Assembly (NCBI GenBank): GCA_026419785.1
Contig: JAODTK010004165.1
Location: 106,324 to 170,323 of the forward strand
Direction of reading: 5' to 3'
Source of the DNA: Sclerodactyla briareus
Lineage: Eukaryota; Echinodermata; Holothuroidea; Dendrochirotida; Sclerodactylidae
Length of the DNA stretch: 64,000 bases
Within the stretch, counting starts at the first letter, position 1. Each line of letters starts with the position of its first letter. A model generated the notes under the pieces. It saw nothing but the letters and a program-made list of their open reading frames with translations. It made no database searches and was not told where the DNA came from. Both the position numbers and the translations under genes were made by a program. Below are positions 31,848-43,294 of this stretch, one piece after another.

Positions 31848-34800
31848 CTGATTGACTTGAACAGATTTGTGAAACATGGTGGACGAAAGATTCACCGGAA
31901 TTCTTGAAGGACAACGCAAGGGTAAAATATTTACAAGGCGATCGCTCCCAGTGCTCGCCGGTTGCCACGATCAGGTGTTTACTCTATAGTACCATGAAAA
32001 CAATTACAAGGCACTCCATATGTTGCTTTAAGTTTTCGGTATTAGCTTTAAACAGAAAACAGCTACTTGTCAGTGACCAATTTCAAATTCGAAAGGCCTG
32101 ATGAGGACATGTCTACTAAAGGAAGTAAAACTTTAGTGGAAAATATGTGACTAAAATGCCCAAATGATGCAAAATTTAGGCCAATTTACTAGTGTGAAAT
32201 GACCTCCAGTGACCTGATGAATCCATGGATAGAAAATGTGGAAACTCTCACTAAGGAGGAAACCCAATAACCCACCAGGTTTCTGAAAAACCAAGCAACT
32301 TGAAGGTTTGCATAAATTGTGAAATTAGGTATGTTGAAGGACTACATTGACCCCAAATTTGTTTAAAAAGTTTTGGAAGAAGGTAGACCATATTCACCAA
32401 GTTTGTTGGAAAATCCAAAAAAACTTGATTTTGCATGAAGTATGCAAATTACAACTAATTACCATTTTTGCTGAAATCTGGATAGGTTCATTAACCTTAT
32501 ATTCCTATATGTGTTAAACCAATCACCATAGCGCCTACAGTTCATCCGCAATCTTGCAAACGAGCTTAAACAATTAAATTACATAAAAAATAGTACTTAA
32601 AGGTGGTCCAGGATGAAATATTAAAGGAACACAGGTACCGGATAAGGTGACTTTAGGGACCCTGCAAGGCAGAGTCCGGAGATCATATACGGGAACACAT
32701 AATAAAACACATGAAAGCCTATATCACTTGAATACCACGGAGGGTTATGATTTTCTCTGCCGAAAATACCACGTTAAAAATATTGCGCAATCGAGCAGTC
32801 TTTTTCGGGAATGAGGGGCCATCACGTGGCCGTCACCAGAAAATCGAAAATTTCACAGATATGTTCCAAGGCTAATTAGCGAACTTCGAGCTCAAATTAT
32901 TAGGTGAATGAAATAATTCTCGTACCTTTAGTTCCAATTTTAAGCCATCGATTTTTTCCGAACGTAAAAGTGGTGCGTCTACGCGAGGGCCTGCCGCTGC
33001 ACGCTGCTAATTTGTACAGTTCAGCTCACCCTTATTGAAAATTTTTCAACTTTTCGGTGTTTACGTTTGCTAGGTGCCCTTGAGGGTTCATTAAAAACAT
33101 ATAAGAACTTCAAAGAGATCTTCTCTCAATACTTTCAAGCAGATCATCAAAATATTGTCAAGTGAAATGTGGCGGGCATATTGGAAATCTCCCATTCAGT
33201 TGCTCAAATACACTAAACAACAACTTATGCAGCCAGGTGCCGAAATACAAGGGATACCAATTCCATGGACAAATATTGATCCATTGAAAGCCCTTAATTG
33301 TGACTTTTTGCCTCAAAATCTAATCAGATCCGTTTCACCAACCCGATGCTACCCTGGAAACATTTTGTGACACTAGTGGACTCTTACCATTCGAAAGAGA
33401 TCTGCTAACAAGAAAGTTGTACACATGCACAGTCACACACGCATACTTACACACATACACACACACACCACATGCCAACGTGACCACTGAGTCTCCTCCT
33501 GAGCTTCATTAGGCCAAAGACAAAAGAGGTAATTAATAGCTGGAGACAAAATAAATGCGTCAGTCCAAACGTAAAGCCGGAAATCATACAACCGTTCGCT
33601 TTCTAGAGGCTTTGAAATTGGGCATGTGATTGTAAGATCAAAAAAGCATCCAATCAGCAAAAAATTAAAATTGGGTGGTTCCAAATTGGGATAATAAATG
33701 AAACTATTGTTGTAATAAAAATTGATATTTTTTGCAAAATGTGGGCTTGTGAAAAGAGAGATAACTGACCCACCTTACTGGAACAGCTCATTACATGGAA
33801 TGTGGGTTCCCCATGATAAACTACACAATCCTAGTGTTTGAGGTTCAGGTCAAAGGTCAAATGAGTTCAGAGTAATGAAACTCTGTGGAACTAGCCTAGA
33901 ATGCTGGGTCCAATTAGCGGAAATTAGTAAACAATCTCTATGGAAGTACCAGAGTTATTGTTGTTAATGGAAATTAGGAATATGGTGAGAAACTGCATTT
34001 TGGCCAGTTCTGACATGTGAACATAATAAATGGACCCAACCTGGGTGGATCAAACTCGTACTTTTCATGTGCATTTTCCCGTATTAGTACATGAGGACTA
34101 AAGTTCTAGTAAGGTCAAAAAAGTATTTAAGTCAAAACTCAACAGAGGTCAGCCTGCGTTTTTTGTGGAACTTGTGAACAGGATAGGGCCAAGAATGCTC
34201 AGGAATCCGTCAAGGGACAAGTCAGCCTCTAGCATTCTGGTTACATGGATTTTGACACCTATTCTATTATACCCATGAGAAGTGAACACAACACTCTGTA
34301 TATAAAGACATAGGCCACCAAGTGGAATTAATTGCAACTCTGCAATCTTTGATGGTACTACTTCTGTATGCTGAAGTTGTTACATTTTGCAGGATGTAGG
34401 CAGAAGTAACGTGAATTTCCTAAAAGGAGCACCAGAAAGCGGAATGCAATAGAAAATTACCAAAAGTTCAAGTGGGGTGGGGGGGGAAATTTTCAATTTG
34501 GGATGGGGGGAGGGGAAAAGGGGGTGCAGTGGATGACATTTGTTGAATGTCATCCTTGAGGAGGGATTTATCAATGGAGAGTGTGTAACCTTCCTCTTAG
34601 AGCAATGTTGACAATTTCAGGGTACCATGCTACATCTGCTATCTTCACAGTAAATTTCACTGCCACTTGATGCATTCCAACCTAAAACGCTGATCAATTC
34701 AGAACCCAACAGAAATGCTCCAAACGCACACGATGATCGAAGATTACTGATTTTGGAAAAGATTGAGCAGGGAAAAGCCGGATAAACTGTACTGATGCTG

Positions 34801-34964
34801 AAGCTTCCACCAAACTGATTGAAATCGATGCAAAAAAATGAGAGCCAAACCCATAACAAGTAAACTTACTTCCTGGTGATGTAGATAAGTAAAGTCGAAG
34901 TCTAAGCTTCGATCAGACCTGTACAAAGAAAAACAAACCCAAAAAGCTTCCTTAACTCATTTCG
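31848..34964. other. Long AT-rich stretch without supported genes
   Basis: Includes a CA-rich tract (33418-33472), an inverted satellite-like fragment near 33815-33880 (the minus strand reads gacctttgacctgaacctca), and G runs near 34477-34525. Plus-strand frame 33155-33370 and minus frames 33433-33684 and 34617-34859 lack splice or family support. Confidence 0.45.
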
Positions 34965-35330
34965 CATAAGTACCGGGCCAAGGTCCAGAACAAGAAACAT
35001 ATGGAAGGAATTACAACCAGCTTATTAAGGGCAACATAACGTATGACATTTCTCATACATATTCCCCCCATCACAAACAGAAGGAATCTTTGTACTTCCC
35101 ATACTAAGAATTCTGGACTGATCAATTTTCCAAATCTTCTTGCGGCTGTGACGACTCAAAACAATAGGGTATGTATTCATCGTGGTATCCATGGGAACAC
35201 AAATACAGGTACAAAGCTTCATCACTCAAGGACTTGATCAAGTTATCAAGTTTACAAGGCAGGCAACCATACACAATACATCACACTGGACAGACTGTAT
35301 AGATTCCTCTGACTTCATCAAAGAAGTGAA
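34965..35330 (+). repeat. Short satellite-family element
   Basis: Leader-like attaagggcaacataacgta, remnants of the half-units (acaatagggtatgtattcat, cttgatcaagttatcaag), a CA-rich tract and the 3' end agattcctctgacttcatc. The array is nearly absent, but the start-to-end order is preserved. Confidence 0.75.
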
Positions 35331-36334
35331 AAACATTCATTAAATAGTAAAATGCAACATAAGTAGGATGACCTAGGTAGGATGACAAATTAGTCCAGTA
35401 ATTGGCAGGGAAGCATTAGGACTGCCACCTTCCAAAGGCCATTGTACAAATTGACAAAAGCGAGTAAAAGCTGGTAGTAAGTACGTCTCTTGGAGCCTCC
35501 TCAAAACCATGTAATAGGTTCCTAAAATGCCCTGATCTGGAGAATGGTAGTGATGTGCTAGTGTGAGTTATTATGAAATAGTTTGCCACCCACTTTGCCG
35601 ATCCTATATAAAGTAGGGAGGGTGTGGGCTGTGAGCTTTGTGTGGGATGGATGATTTTGAAAAACTAAACTGCTGACTTTGAAGGACTACACTAAGTCTG
35701 GTGTTACATTATCAGTGATGACTGTTATGTATAGGCCAGATCTAATTTGGTTATGAATATATCTTGTAATGTGAGAGATGCTGTCCTCCGCGGCACCTGT
35801 GCCATTTCATTTACATTGTAAGTCTTGACTTGCACCACGAAGGCGGTCGTCGCGTGAGTATACTTTTGTATTAAACGTGTTAGATTTTTTTGTAGAGCAA
35901 TATGTCACATTATCTCTCCATCAGTCTTTAAATCCTCGGCTAGGCCCTACCTCTTGAATTTCAATCATATCCTTCCATGATGTAAATGTGTCAGGATGCT
36001 AGCTTGTACCTGCTTGGACATTGACTAATTAGTATTTTAGTAACATTTGTTTACATAGAGAAGGTTCACCTACAGTACTATGAGTAAGAGTCAAGGTAGA
36101 GGAGGATCCGGAAGATTGGTTTGAGGAAGGGGGATGCCTCAAATAGAGCGAGATCGCGGAGAGAGCAATACCACAAGAGTGAGACCTGGAATACAGTAGC
36201 AATCCCCGTTTTCGGGGCACAAACGGATTAAAACTGAAGAAGACAACCCCTATGCTGGGGGCAATGCCCTTGGACCTGGGGATGTTGCCAGTACAGTGAA
36301 AGTCACAAATTAACGAAATCTATACGGCAGTACG
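35331..36334. other. Unannotated stretch
   Basis: No exon or repeat unit supported. A minus-strand Ser-rich frame at 36029-36220 is unsupported. Confidence 0.4.
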
Positions 36335-36460
36335 GGTGTGTGGAATCTGTGCCTATGAATACTACCTTATCGACATTGCTCCCCCTCAATATGCTACCGA
36401 GTGTCTGGAATTTTAACATAGTTATGGGTGGCCACCCCATCGCCCTTCTCTTTTTTCCAG
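36335..36460 (+). repeat. Left terminal inverted repeat
   Basis: Contains ccctcaatatgctaccg (17 bases) and ttaacatag, both present in inverted form on the right side. Homology continues inward through a pyrimidine tract (cgcccttctcttttttccag) that matches the right copy (cgcatcttctcttttggtcag). Outward it fades around tgtggaatct. Confidence 0.75.
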
Positions 36461-36563
36461 GCTAGGCGTCCTGCATCCGAGGGTTTACCCCGGAAGCGGA
36501 ATGTTGTGGACGCCTCGACGGCCCGAGGAGGAGAGGGGAGGAGGGTGGACTGTCGTAGCAGGG
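36461..36563 (+). CDS. Candidate exon inside the left inverted repeat
   Basis: It follows the acceptor cttctcttttttccag and ends GCAGG|ggtaag (donor gtaagt). It is open for 34 codons in phase 0, leaving phase 1, and encodes a very basic stretch (ARRPASEGLPRKRNVVDAST). Both splice signals are near consensus. Product unknown. Confidence 0.42.
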
Positions 36564-36603
36564 GTAAGTATTCATAGGCTCACAGATTCACAAACCCTAC
36601 TGT

Positions 36604-36650
36604 TTGTAGAATCATTTCACCTACTCTACTTACCCCTTATCGACCATGCA
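36604..36650 (+). repeat. Internal extra copy of the outer repeat segment
   Basis: atttcacctactctacttac and ccccttatcgacc match the outer part of the right inverted repeat better than the left repeat itself does. It lies in the presumed intron after 36563. Confidence 0.6.
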
Positions 36651-39600
36651 CAAGTCTAGCACAGGGCGCTCGGTGGCGGGCCCGTGCCGTACGCGCCGTG
36701 CAGGAGGGGAGTGAGTAGTCGGAGTGGTTGCAGAGCCGCTATGGGAAGTGCCTCCGTGTACACCGGATGTCGGTCCCAGAGCACGCGACAAAGGTTTCAG
36801 ACTCTTCCACAACCCCCAAACAAATGGCGTGAGGTTGAGGAGCTACAGCGCTCGTAAGGCGTTCGCGGATGTGGCGAGGAAGGAGGGAAACAGGCCGGGA
36901 GCCAAAAAAAGCAGAAGGAGACGCTCGAATAACGTTCGCCTAAGAGCTGGCCGTCAGTGACCTGCTCCGCCCCGGAGGGGACCAATCCGGGAAAAACCGC
37001 CGATTTTTGTAGCGCCGCAAGGGCGGAGGGAGGCCCGGATCAGTCGAGCCCTGCTTCCCCGGTAGAAGAGGGGCAAGACGAATGACATCGCTGCCTAAAG
37101 ATAGGCACCACGGGGTCACAACCTGAGGATTGCGGCATCGCAAACCGGTCCCGGAACACCGCTTGTTCGGAAGCATTGTTGGCTCGTCTCCCGCCGAAGA
37201 GAGACCACAGGGCGCAAGTGCTGTGGTACCACAGCTAACCAGATCTGCCCCGAGCCGCCGGAAAAGGGTCGGAAGAAGAGGGGCTGAAGTCGAGCATGTT
37301 AGCCGCCACGAGAGATCGACGAACAGTCGGCGATCGGGACGTCATCTGGGCCTTGCGCTGGATCCGCCCCAAAAGGGGCGTCGTCCTAAGCTGGCCCCTC
37401 AACCCCCCCGAGAGCGAAAGGTCTGTGGTCACATGTCGCCCTGGGAAGGGAGTCGCAAAAAAGCGACGATTACGCAGAACCCATGTGGATTTGTCCACCG
37501 CCGCCACCTATGTGGCTCCTTCCATCGGAACAGGAAGAGCCCGAGATCCCACGAAGAGGGATCGGCTTGGGCGGATCGACCAACAGACTGCCGCCGCAGC
37601 GGCCGCAGCGCGACGCAGAGATCGAGAATATCGATCATAGTGGCCGCCGGACCAGGGCCGAGTCCCGGCCCTGGAGGGGAATTCTCGGAGGGCAGGATGA
37701 AGGCTGCAGCCGCGGCAACGTCGGAGACGCGCTGAGATCCGCGCCATATGAGCAATCGGATCCGCTTTCGACGGGGCCACCCGGACCAATCGTCGGTTGT
37801 GGTGTGAGCGACGACGTGTGATGCCCTACTGCCGCAAGAAAGCGAGGATGGGGCTGCTGACCCAGGTGAAGAGCTCGGGGCCGTCGGAGGCCCGAATGGG
37901 AAGGACCACCAAGCGGTGCATGCCCCCTGTAGCGGAACGCCAGGAATCGGCCGTGAAGCGGTTGCCTGGGCAGTGAGCGTCCCATAGGTCTCTCGACGTC
38001 GCCGGCCCCCTCTTGAGTAAGGATCGGGATGGCTTAGCAAGGGACCCCCCCGGAATTTCCTTGGGCTGACGGGCGATACCCTCCTCGTGGTGCTTCCGCC
38101 GAGAAACTCGGACTGCGTAAACGCCCTCGTTTTTGCCTATGCCTTCGCCTCCCCTTCAGCTTAGAGGTGAGGTCGCGGCTCTGGCCTGAGGCCGGCCTCC
38201 GCCGGTTATCAACTGCCGCGTCATTGAAGCCGTCCCCAAAAATGGGTCTACGCCCAGTCCGCACGAAGCAGCTTTCATGGCTCCGTAGTTATACACCGCC
38301 TCAAGGACGATGTCGCGCCACGCGCCCGTGGCCCATACCGGATCCTTTCGGTGTCCCGCCCGAGGCTGCGCGCCCTCTCCGCATGGGACTCCGTACCCAC
38401 GATTTCCACGACAGCCAGTAAGCGCAGCGTACACATGCAGACCAGAGTTGAGGTCCAGAGTTCAATTTTAGCCGCCTAGAGGTTTCGAGCATCCCTCTTT
38501 GTGGGAGGCCCCTGCGATGGACTCGAAGTGGGGTGGACCCTCACCAATCGATCGGCCCCAAATGGTGGTTGCCTACCGGCCCGGCAATGATGGATCGGCG
38601 GGACTGTCGGCGCGGTGGCTGTTCCGATCGGACAGCTCTTCGAGCCCACTCCCCGTTGGAATGTGGCTACCGCTCATTCCGGATCGTCACGGGAATGTCC
38701 CGTGGCCAAGGCACCCACCCCGCTCGGAGCCGAGAAACCTTGGGTCCCCGAGCGAGTGGGGGAACATACCAAAACAAAGGCGGCCCTCTTACCGGGACCG
38801 CTTGACCGCCGTTGGCGGGGCCTGCTCCAAGGCACCGAGACTGCTCCAGGAACTGGTTTTCAGGGCACTCAAGAACTGGGTCCTGAGGGAGCGGGAGGCG
38901 GTTGTCCGAAGACGACCAAACAACCCTCGCCCGGGGGGGGATCGCCAGGCCTCTCTCCACAAGGTGCTTGCGAGTAAGACAGAGACTGGGCCTGCGCCCC
39001 TCCACTCCGAGGGCACGTGCGGTAAGAAGTCCCAGCGGGACTCCTCCCCGAGCTGGCGTCATCTGTGCCTGCCTCGGCGGACCCACCGCACCGGTGAGAA
39101 CGGGCCAAACGGGCACACTCTGCTCTTGGCTGCCGTCGTTCGGCCAAACGAGCCGTGGTCCACTCTCAGGGTCCGTGACCTCGTGTTCGAACCACGGCCG
39201 CCCCTGGCTCCAATTGGTTGATGGCCGCCGGAGCCAACCGAGCGCCCCGTGGGTGCCTCAGATCTGACCTTACAAAGCCTCGAGAATGGCCGGTCCGCCC
39301 TCCCTTCGATTCGCCACCCGCCCGAGCCTTTGGTCTCGCGTCGGAGCCCTTGGCGATGTTCTGCCCTGCCCCAGGGATCGTAATCGATCTGGTCGGCTGA
39401 AACGTGGGTCTGGTGCTCCTCAATGCGCTGGGCCCCAAGCCGAGCCATCGGCGCCTCGCCACCGAAGCACAAGCTCCCCAGGCATCTGAACCGAGAGTGA
39501 CGTTCATTTCGGCAGGCTGAAAAAAACACCTGGCGCTTCTCATTCGCCGGGACTCCACCTCATGCGTCGGCCTTTCATGAGGTCCTGTACCCGGTGAACG

Positions 39601-39779
39601 ACCTACCCACCGGGCCAACGGATCTCCCGGGCCCTCGGTGGTTGGCCCCAGTCTAACCAGTCTGACCGCGTGCTCTGCATGCGCCCTAGGATCCGACCGT
39701 CCGTTGAAGCCATCCTGGAGCTCCACGCGCCCCAACCAGCTAGAACCAGCCGACCGGGCACAACTTCTCTGGACTGCTG
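36651..39779. other. GC-rich core, coding status uncertain
   Basis: High GC removes stops, giving several overlapping frames: plus 37130-37735 (201 codons), plus 38499-39221 (240 codons, the longest uninterrupted), minus 37429-38040 (203 codons). All are Arg/Pro/Gly-rich with no motif I know and no frame preference I can establish. Plus 36724-36960 ends in a basic stretch (ARKAFADVARKEG, KKSRRRRSNN) and could be a second exon after 36563. Confidence 0.35.
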
Positions 39780-40760
39780 GTCTTTCCCCTGGCCCGGCTC
39801 TCCTGCCACCGGCGCCCCACCGAGTCGTAGACCCTCCTCGGAGACCGGACCTCGGTGCAGACCGCCGGCGTCGCCGTTGGTCGGTTCGGGCCGGCCGAAG
39901 CTGATCTGGCGCCCCGCCTGCCGCCCTCTCTCAAGTACGGATCTCGGTGTCCGTCCACCTGTAGCCACCCTGCTCCCGTTGGTTGGTCCCGCCGAAGCCT
40001 ACCGGGCGCTCCCGCAGGCGCCCTAACCGAGCCGTCGCCAACCCGTCCGGAGTCCGGACCTCGTGTCCGACCCACCGTAGCCCCCGGCTCCCAGGGGTCT
40101 GTTCGGCCGGGGAAAGCCGACCGGGCGGTCTCCGCCGTCGCCTAACCGAGCCGTCGACCCCTCTCTCGGAGTCTGGATCTTGGTGCCTAATCCACCGGAG
40201 CCTCCTGCTCCCAGTGTTCTGTTCGCCGGGCAAAGCCGACCGTGCTTCCCCGCCGACGCCCTAACCGGCCGTCGACCCCTCTCGCAGTCCGGATCTCGGT
40301 GTTTCACCCCTCCGTAGCCTCCTGCCCCAGTAATTGTTGGCTCGGCCGGCCGAATTCCCGACCTGTCACTCTGCCGTCGCCCTAAACCGAGCCGTCGACC
40401 CCCCCTCGGAGTCCGGACCTCGGAGTCCAACCCACCGGAGCACCCCGACTCCCTGTGGGGGTCCTGTTTCGGCCGGGCAAAGCCGACCCGGCGCCCCGCG
40501 TGGATCGTTCGGCCGGCAAAGCCGGCCGGGGCTCCGCCGGAGCCGTATACACCTCCTCGGAGTCCGGACCTCGGTATCCGACCCACCAAGCCCCCGGCTC
40601 CCGGTGGTCGTTCGTCCTCCGAAGCCGGCCGGGCGCTCCGCCGGCGCCCCACCGAACCGTAGACCCTCCCTCGGATTCGCGGACCTCGTATCCGACCATC
40701 GTCCCCCGTGCCCCCGCACCCCGGTGGTCGCTTCGGCCGTCCGGCCCTCCGTGACGCCCC
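39780..40760. repeat. Degenerate GC-rich minisatellite, unit about 120 bp
   Basis: The block ctcggagtccggacctcggt, then cgacccacc, a ggctcc block, tcggccgggcaaagccgacc and ccgccg repeats with starts near 39949, 40065, 40185, 40301, 40425, 40576 and 40690. Most spacings are 114-124 bp. A 120-bp unit is 40 codons, so long repetitive frames appear, for example the minus frame 40023-40652. It ends sharply before AT-rich DNA. Confidence 0.88.
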
Positions 40761-40850
40761 ACTTTACCACACAGTGATTGTTAGGCAACGGGAGGTACCC
40801 ACACACTCACTCCCTACGTTAGGCGCGCCTGGCTGTAGGAACGTACTTAC

Positions 40851-41050
40851 GCACGACTGCGACAAAGAGAGAAACAAAAACGACCAAAACATCGCGAAAA
40901 CGAACACAACCTCTCTCCAAATTTGCTTCTCCACGAAGTCTGATGAGTATGCCCTTCGGGTCTCCAAAACGTTCACCAACCGTAACAACTTCCTTGGTCG
41001 AAAATTGTTGAACTTTTTCCATGCCGCAAAACACTTGTGCAGACAATAGT
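40851..41050 (-). CDS. Candidate exon inside the right inverted repeat
   Basis: On the minus strand cttctcttttggtcag precedes the exon and GTGC|gtaagt follows. It is open for 66 codons, entering in phase 2 and leaving in phase 1. It reads LLSAQVFCGMEKVQQFSTKE, then VGERFGDPKG and a hydrophobic end (DVLVVFVSLFVAVV) that could be a membrane segment or signal anchor. Family unknown. It mirrors the left-side exon in position but not clearly in sequence. Confidence 0.42.
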
Positions 41051-41055
41051 CTGAC

Positions 41056-41190
41056 CAAAAGAGAAGATGCGATTGGGCTGTCCAACCCTGTACTATGTTA
41101 AATGCGACACCGGTAGCATATTGAGGGGGGTTGGGGGGGCGGTCGCTAAGGGGTAAAAATAGTAGGTGAAATAGATTTCCACAACATATT
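41056..41190 (-). repeat. Right terminal inverted repeat
   Basis: Carries cggtagcatattgaggg and ctatgttaa, the reverse complements of the left-end blocks, followed outward by a G-rich insertion absent on the left and then gtaggtgaaatagatttcc. Confidence 0.75.
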
Positions 41191-41834
41191 CAACGCACAT
41201 AATAATTCAGGGAACATCACCTGGCGAAGCTAACTCAGTCCAGAAAATTTTCTTACTCCTAAGGACTCATCATGTCTGCTATTGGACAGGAGAAACATGT
41301 TACCATAATTTGTCAATACTGCAATCCATGCAATTACAAAGCGAGCAAAGACACCATAATTACCGGTGGGGCACCTCTCAGGATTAGCAACATCCATTTT
41401 CGTATCCGAGTACCACAGTCACACTGCTTCAAAGTTGGTCTGGCACTGTGGAAACAGATTCAAAATCAAATATTTAATTGTTAAATAATAATCAATTCAT
41501 GGATCATTCTCTTTCACTGAGAAAGTAGCAGGAATACTTCATTATTCTTTTATACATGTTAAAACATGTAAAAAACTAAAAAAGTAATATTTTGGCTGGC
41601 AAAATGTTCAGGATTCACCCTGGTCATTAATGTGGTAAACAATAAAACTGCGCCAATGGGCTAGCCCTAGTGCAAACATGCAATACTGATGTTATGTTGT
41701 TCGCGAACCACAAATAGATGGGATCTTGTCAGAAACCTATTCCTGCTATTAATGTTCAGGTACATTGCCTTCATTGTTGCTCTACCAAATCTCTTGTTTC
41801 CCTGTTTCCTGTTGTTTCATCCGCCCAAAATCGT
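41191..41834. other. Unannotated AT-rich stretch
   Basis: No exon or repeat supported. Confidence 0.4.
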
Positions 41835-42455
41835 GGTCCGCGATCCCCTTGTATTACCTTAGGTAAACAGGTGGCCGGTAGTCAATGTTGTGAATTCCTT
41901 TCCATTCCCCCAAAACTAGGGGTCCCCTTGTCTTAAGGTAACAGGTGTGAATTTTCATTCTATTCTCCCCAACTCGGGGTCCCCTTGTCTAACTAAGGTA
42001 CAGTATTAATTTCTTTCCATTCCCCCAAACTAGATGTCCCCTTGTCTAAGGTATCAGGTGTGAATTTCTTTCCATTCCTCCAAACTAGGGGTCCCCTAGT
42101 TTTAAGTAACGGTGTGACTTTCTTTCCATTCTCCCAAACTTGGGGTCCCTTGTCAAAGTAACAGGTGTGAATTTCTTACATTCCCCCAAACTTGGGGTCT
42201 CCTTGTCTCAAGGTAACAGGTATGAACTCCTTCCTAATCCTCCAACTCGGGGTCCCCTTGTCTTGAGAAACAGGTGTGATTTTTTTTCTCCCCACTAGGG
42301 GCCCCTTGTTTCCAGGTAACAGGTGTGGAATTTCCGTCCATTCCACAAACCCAGGGTCCCCTTGTCTTGAGGCAACAGGTGTGATTTTATTTTCCATTCC
42401 CCCAAACTTGGGGTCCCCTTGTCTTAGTAACAGGTGTGAATTTCTTACCCCTGCA
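41835..42455. repeat. Minisatellite of about 58 bp, around 11 units
   Basis: Units contain ggtaacaggtgtgaatttct, ttccattcccccaaactt and ggggtccccttgtctt. The ggggtcccc core is partly self-complementary. Units vary by short indels, so no frame is maintained. Confidence 0.93.
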
Positions 42456-42774
42456 ACTCCTCAGCGAGTGTGTCTAATTCTCTGCAGTCAAGATATGGTT
42501 TAGCGGAAAACCCCAGAAGTCAGGAATTTCATAGTTAGTTTGACTCAGAATGACGGCAACTAGTATGACAAAATGTGTTTTTCTATTCTTACTGGACCTG
42601 AACGTTATATTCTCTGTCAATTTGTTCAAAAAATTGTTTTTCTCATTTTGCAATGACCATAACTCCAAACACATAACAACCAAAAAGCCAGAACCTGCCT
42701 TAATCAATCTAAGCATTGACAATTTTCACATGCAAATGCTTAAGTTCAGATGCAATGCTGAAACTAGGGTTCAA
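42456..42774. other. Unannotated stretch
   Basis: A plus-strand frame (42550-42882) crosses into the decayed satellite and is unlikely to be a gene. Confidence 0.4.
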
Positions 42775-43045
42775 TCATCATTGGGAGTATGGACCGATCC
42801 ACCAGATGAGTCAAGTGTTGCCTGTGTTAACAAGCTAACTTGGCAAAAATATCATTCCCACCATTTTTCCCATTGTGGGTAAATTATACCCTTGTCCATG
42901 CGGTTGTCAACATGTTGTGAAAAGCTGCATAGTGTACCAAATTTCAACTTTGCATCTATAGCCAAACTCTCAAGTCTAACAACCAATCCATCATTCTGTA
43001 CTTATTGTGTTTAACTTCAAGTCATTGCAATATAGGCCCTGTGAC
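42775..43045 (+). repeat. Strongly diverged satellite half-units
   Basis: gatccaccagatgagtcaag, tgtgttaacaagctaacttgg, ccaaatttcaactttgcatc and attctgtacttattgtgttt align in order with the 310-bp dimer. Confidence 0.6.
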
Positions 43046-43054
43046 CCAAGGAAC

Positions 43055-43294
43055 CTACCCCTCGAAAGAGAAATCAATGGCCTTCAAGTTCAGCATAGGG
43101 TCTGAAGTTGTCTTTCGGCGCCCACCAAAACATCTGCTGTCAGTGCAGGCAAAGAATCGCTTCAAACTGGCCATCCAACGTCCCAGCGTGGTCACAGGTT
43201 GGGTAGAGAAATTGACTGGAACCTCTTGGTAAATCAAATCCCAGTTGCTACCACAGTTACTCCGTAACTTTAAGCATGTGCAAGCTTTTGACAA
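43055..43294 (-). CDS. Possible coding fragment, unknown protein
   Basis: The minus strand is open for 79 codons with a protein-like segment (TQPVTTLGRWMASLKRFFAC then TDSRCFGGRRKTTSD). The plus strand is also open here. It could be an exon or a transposon ORF fragment; no flanking splice pair stands out. Confidence 0.22.
   Translation of the reverse strand: MSKACTCLKLRSNCGSNWDLIYQEVPVNFSTQPVTTLGRWMASLKRFFACTDSRCFGGRRKTTSDPMLNLKAIDFSFEG

Larger units (their letters stand above)
36335..41190. mobile_element. GC-rich element with terminal inverted repeats, class unknown
   Basis: A block of nearly 5 kb, strongly GC-rich in its core, sits abruptly in AT-rich DNA. Its ends are inverted repeats of about 110 bp (36335-36460 and 41056-41190). 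Each repeat leads directly into a splice acceptor and an inward-pointing exon, so two convergent spliced transcripts could start in the repeats. I see no DDE triad, reverse transcriptase, helicase or tyrosine-recombinase motif, but frames may be broken by indels. Target-site duplications could not be fixed. Alternatives: an inverted gene duplication around a GC island, or a misassembly. Confidence 0.55.

Noticed and set aside
31105..31968. Treating 31968 as the start codon of the large exon
   Set aside because: The codon there is GTG, not ATG, and a good splice acceptor lies downstream at 31847.
37130..39221. Several frames of 200-240 codons in the GC-rich core
   Set aside because: Overlapping frames on both strands are equally open because GC-rich DNA lacks stops; no motif or splice evidence favours one.
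36651..40760. rDNA spacer or bacterial contamination as the source of the GC-rich block
   Set aside because: No rRNA-like sequence at either edge, no bacterial gene structure, and inverted repeats plus eukaryotic splice signals mark both ends.
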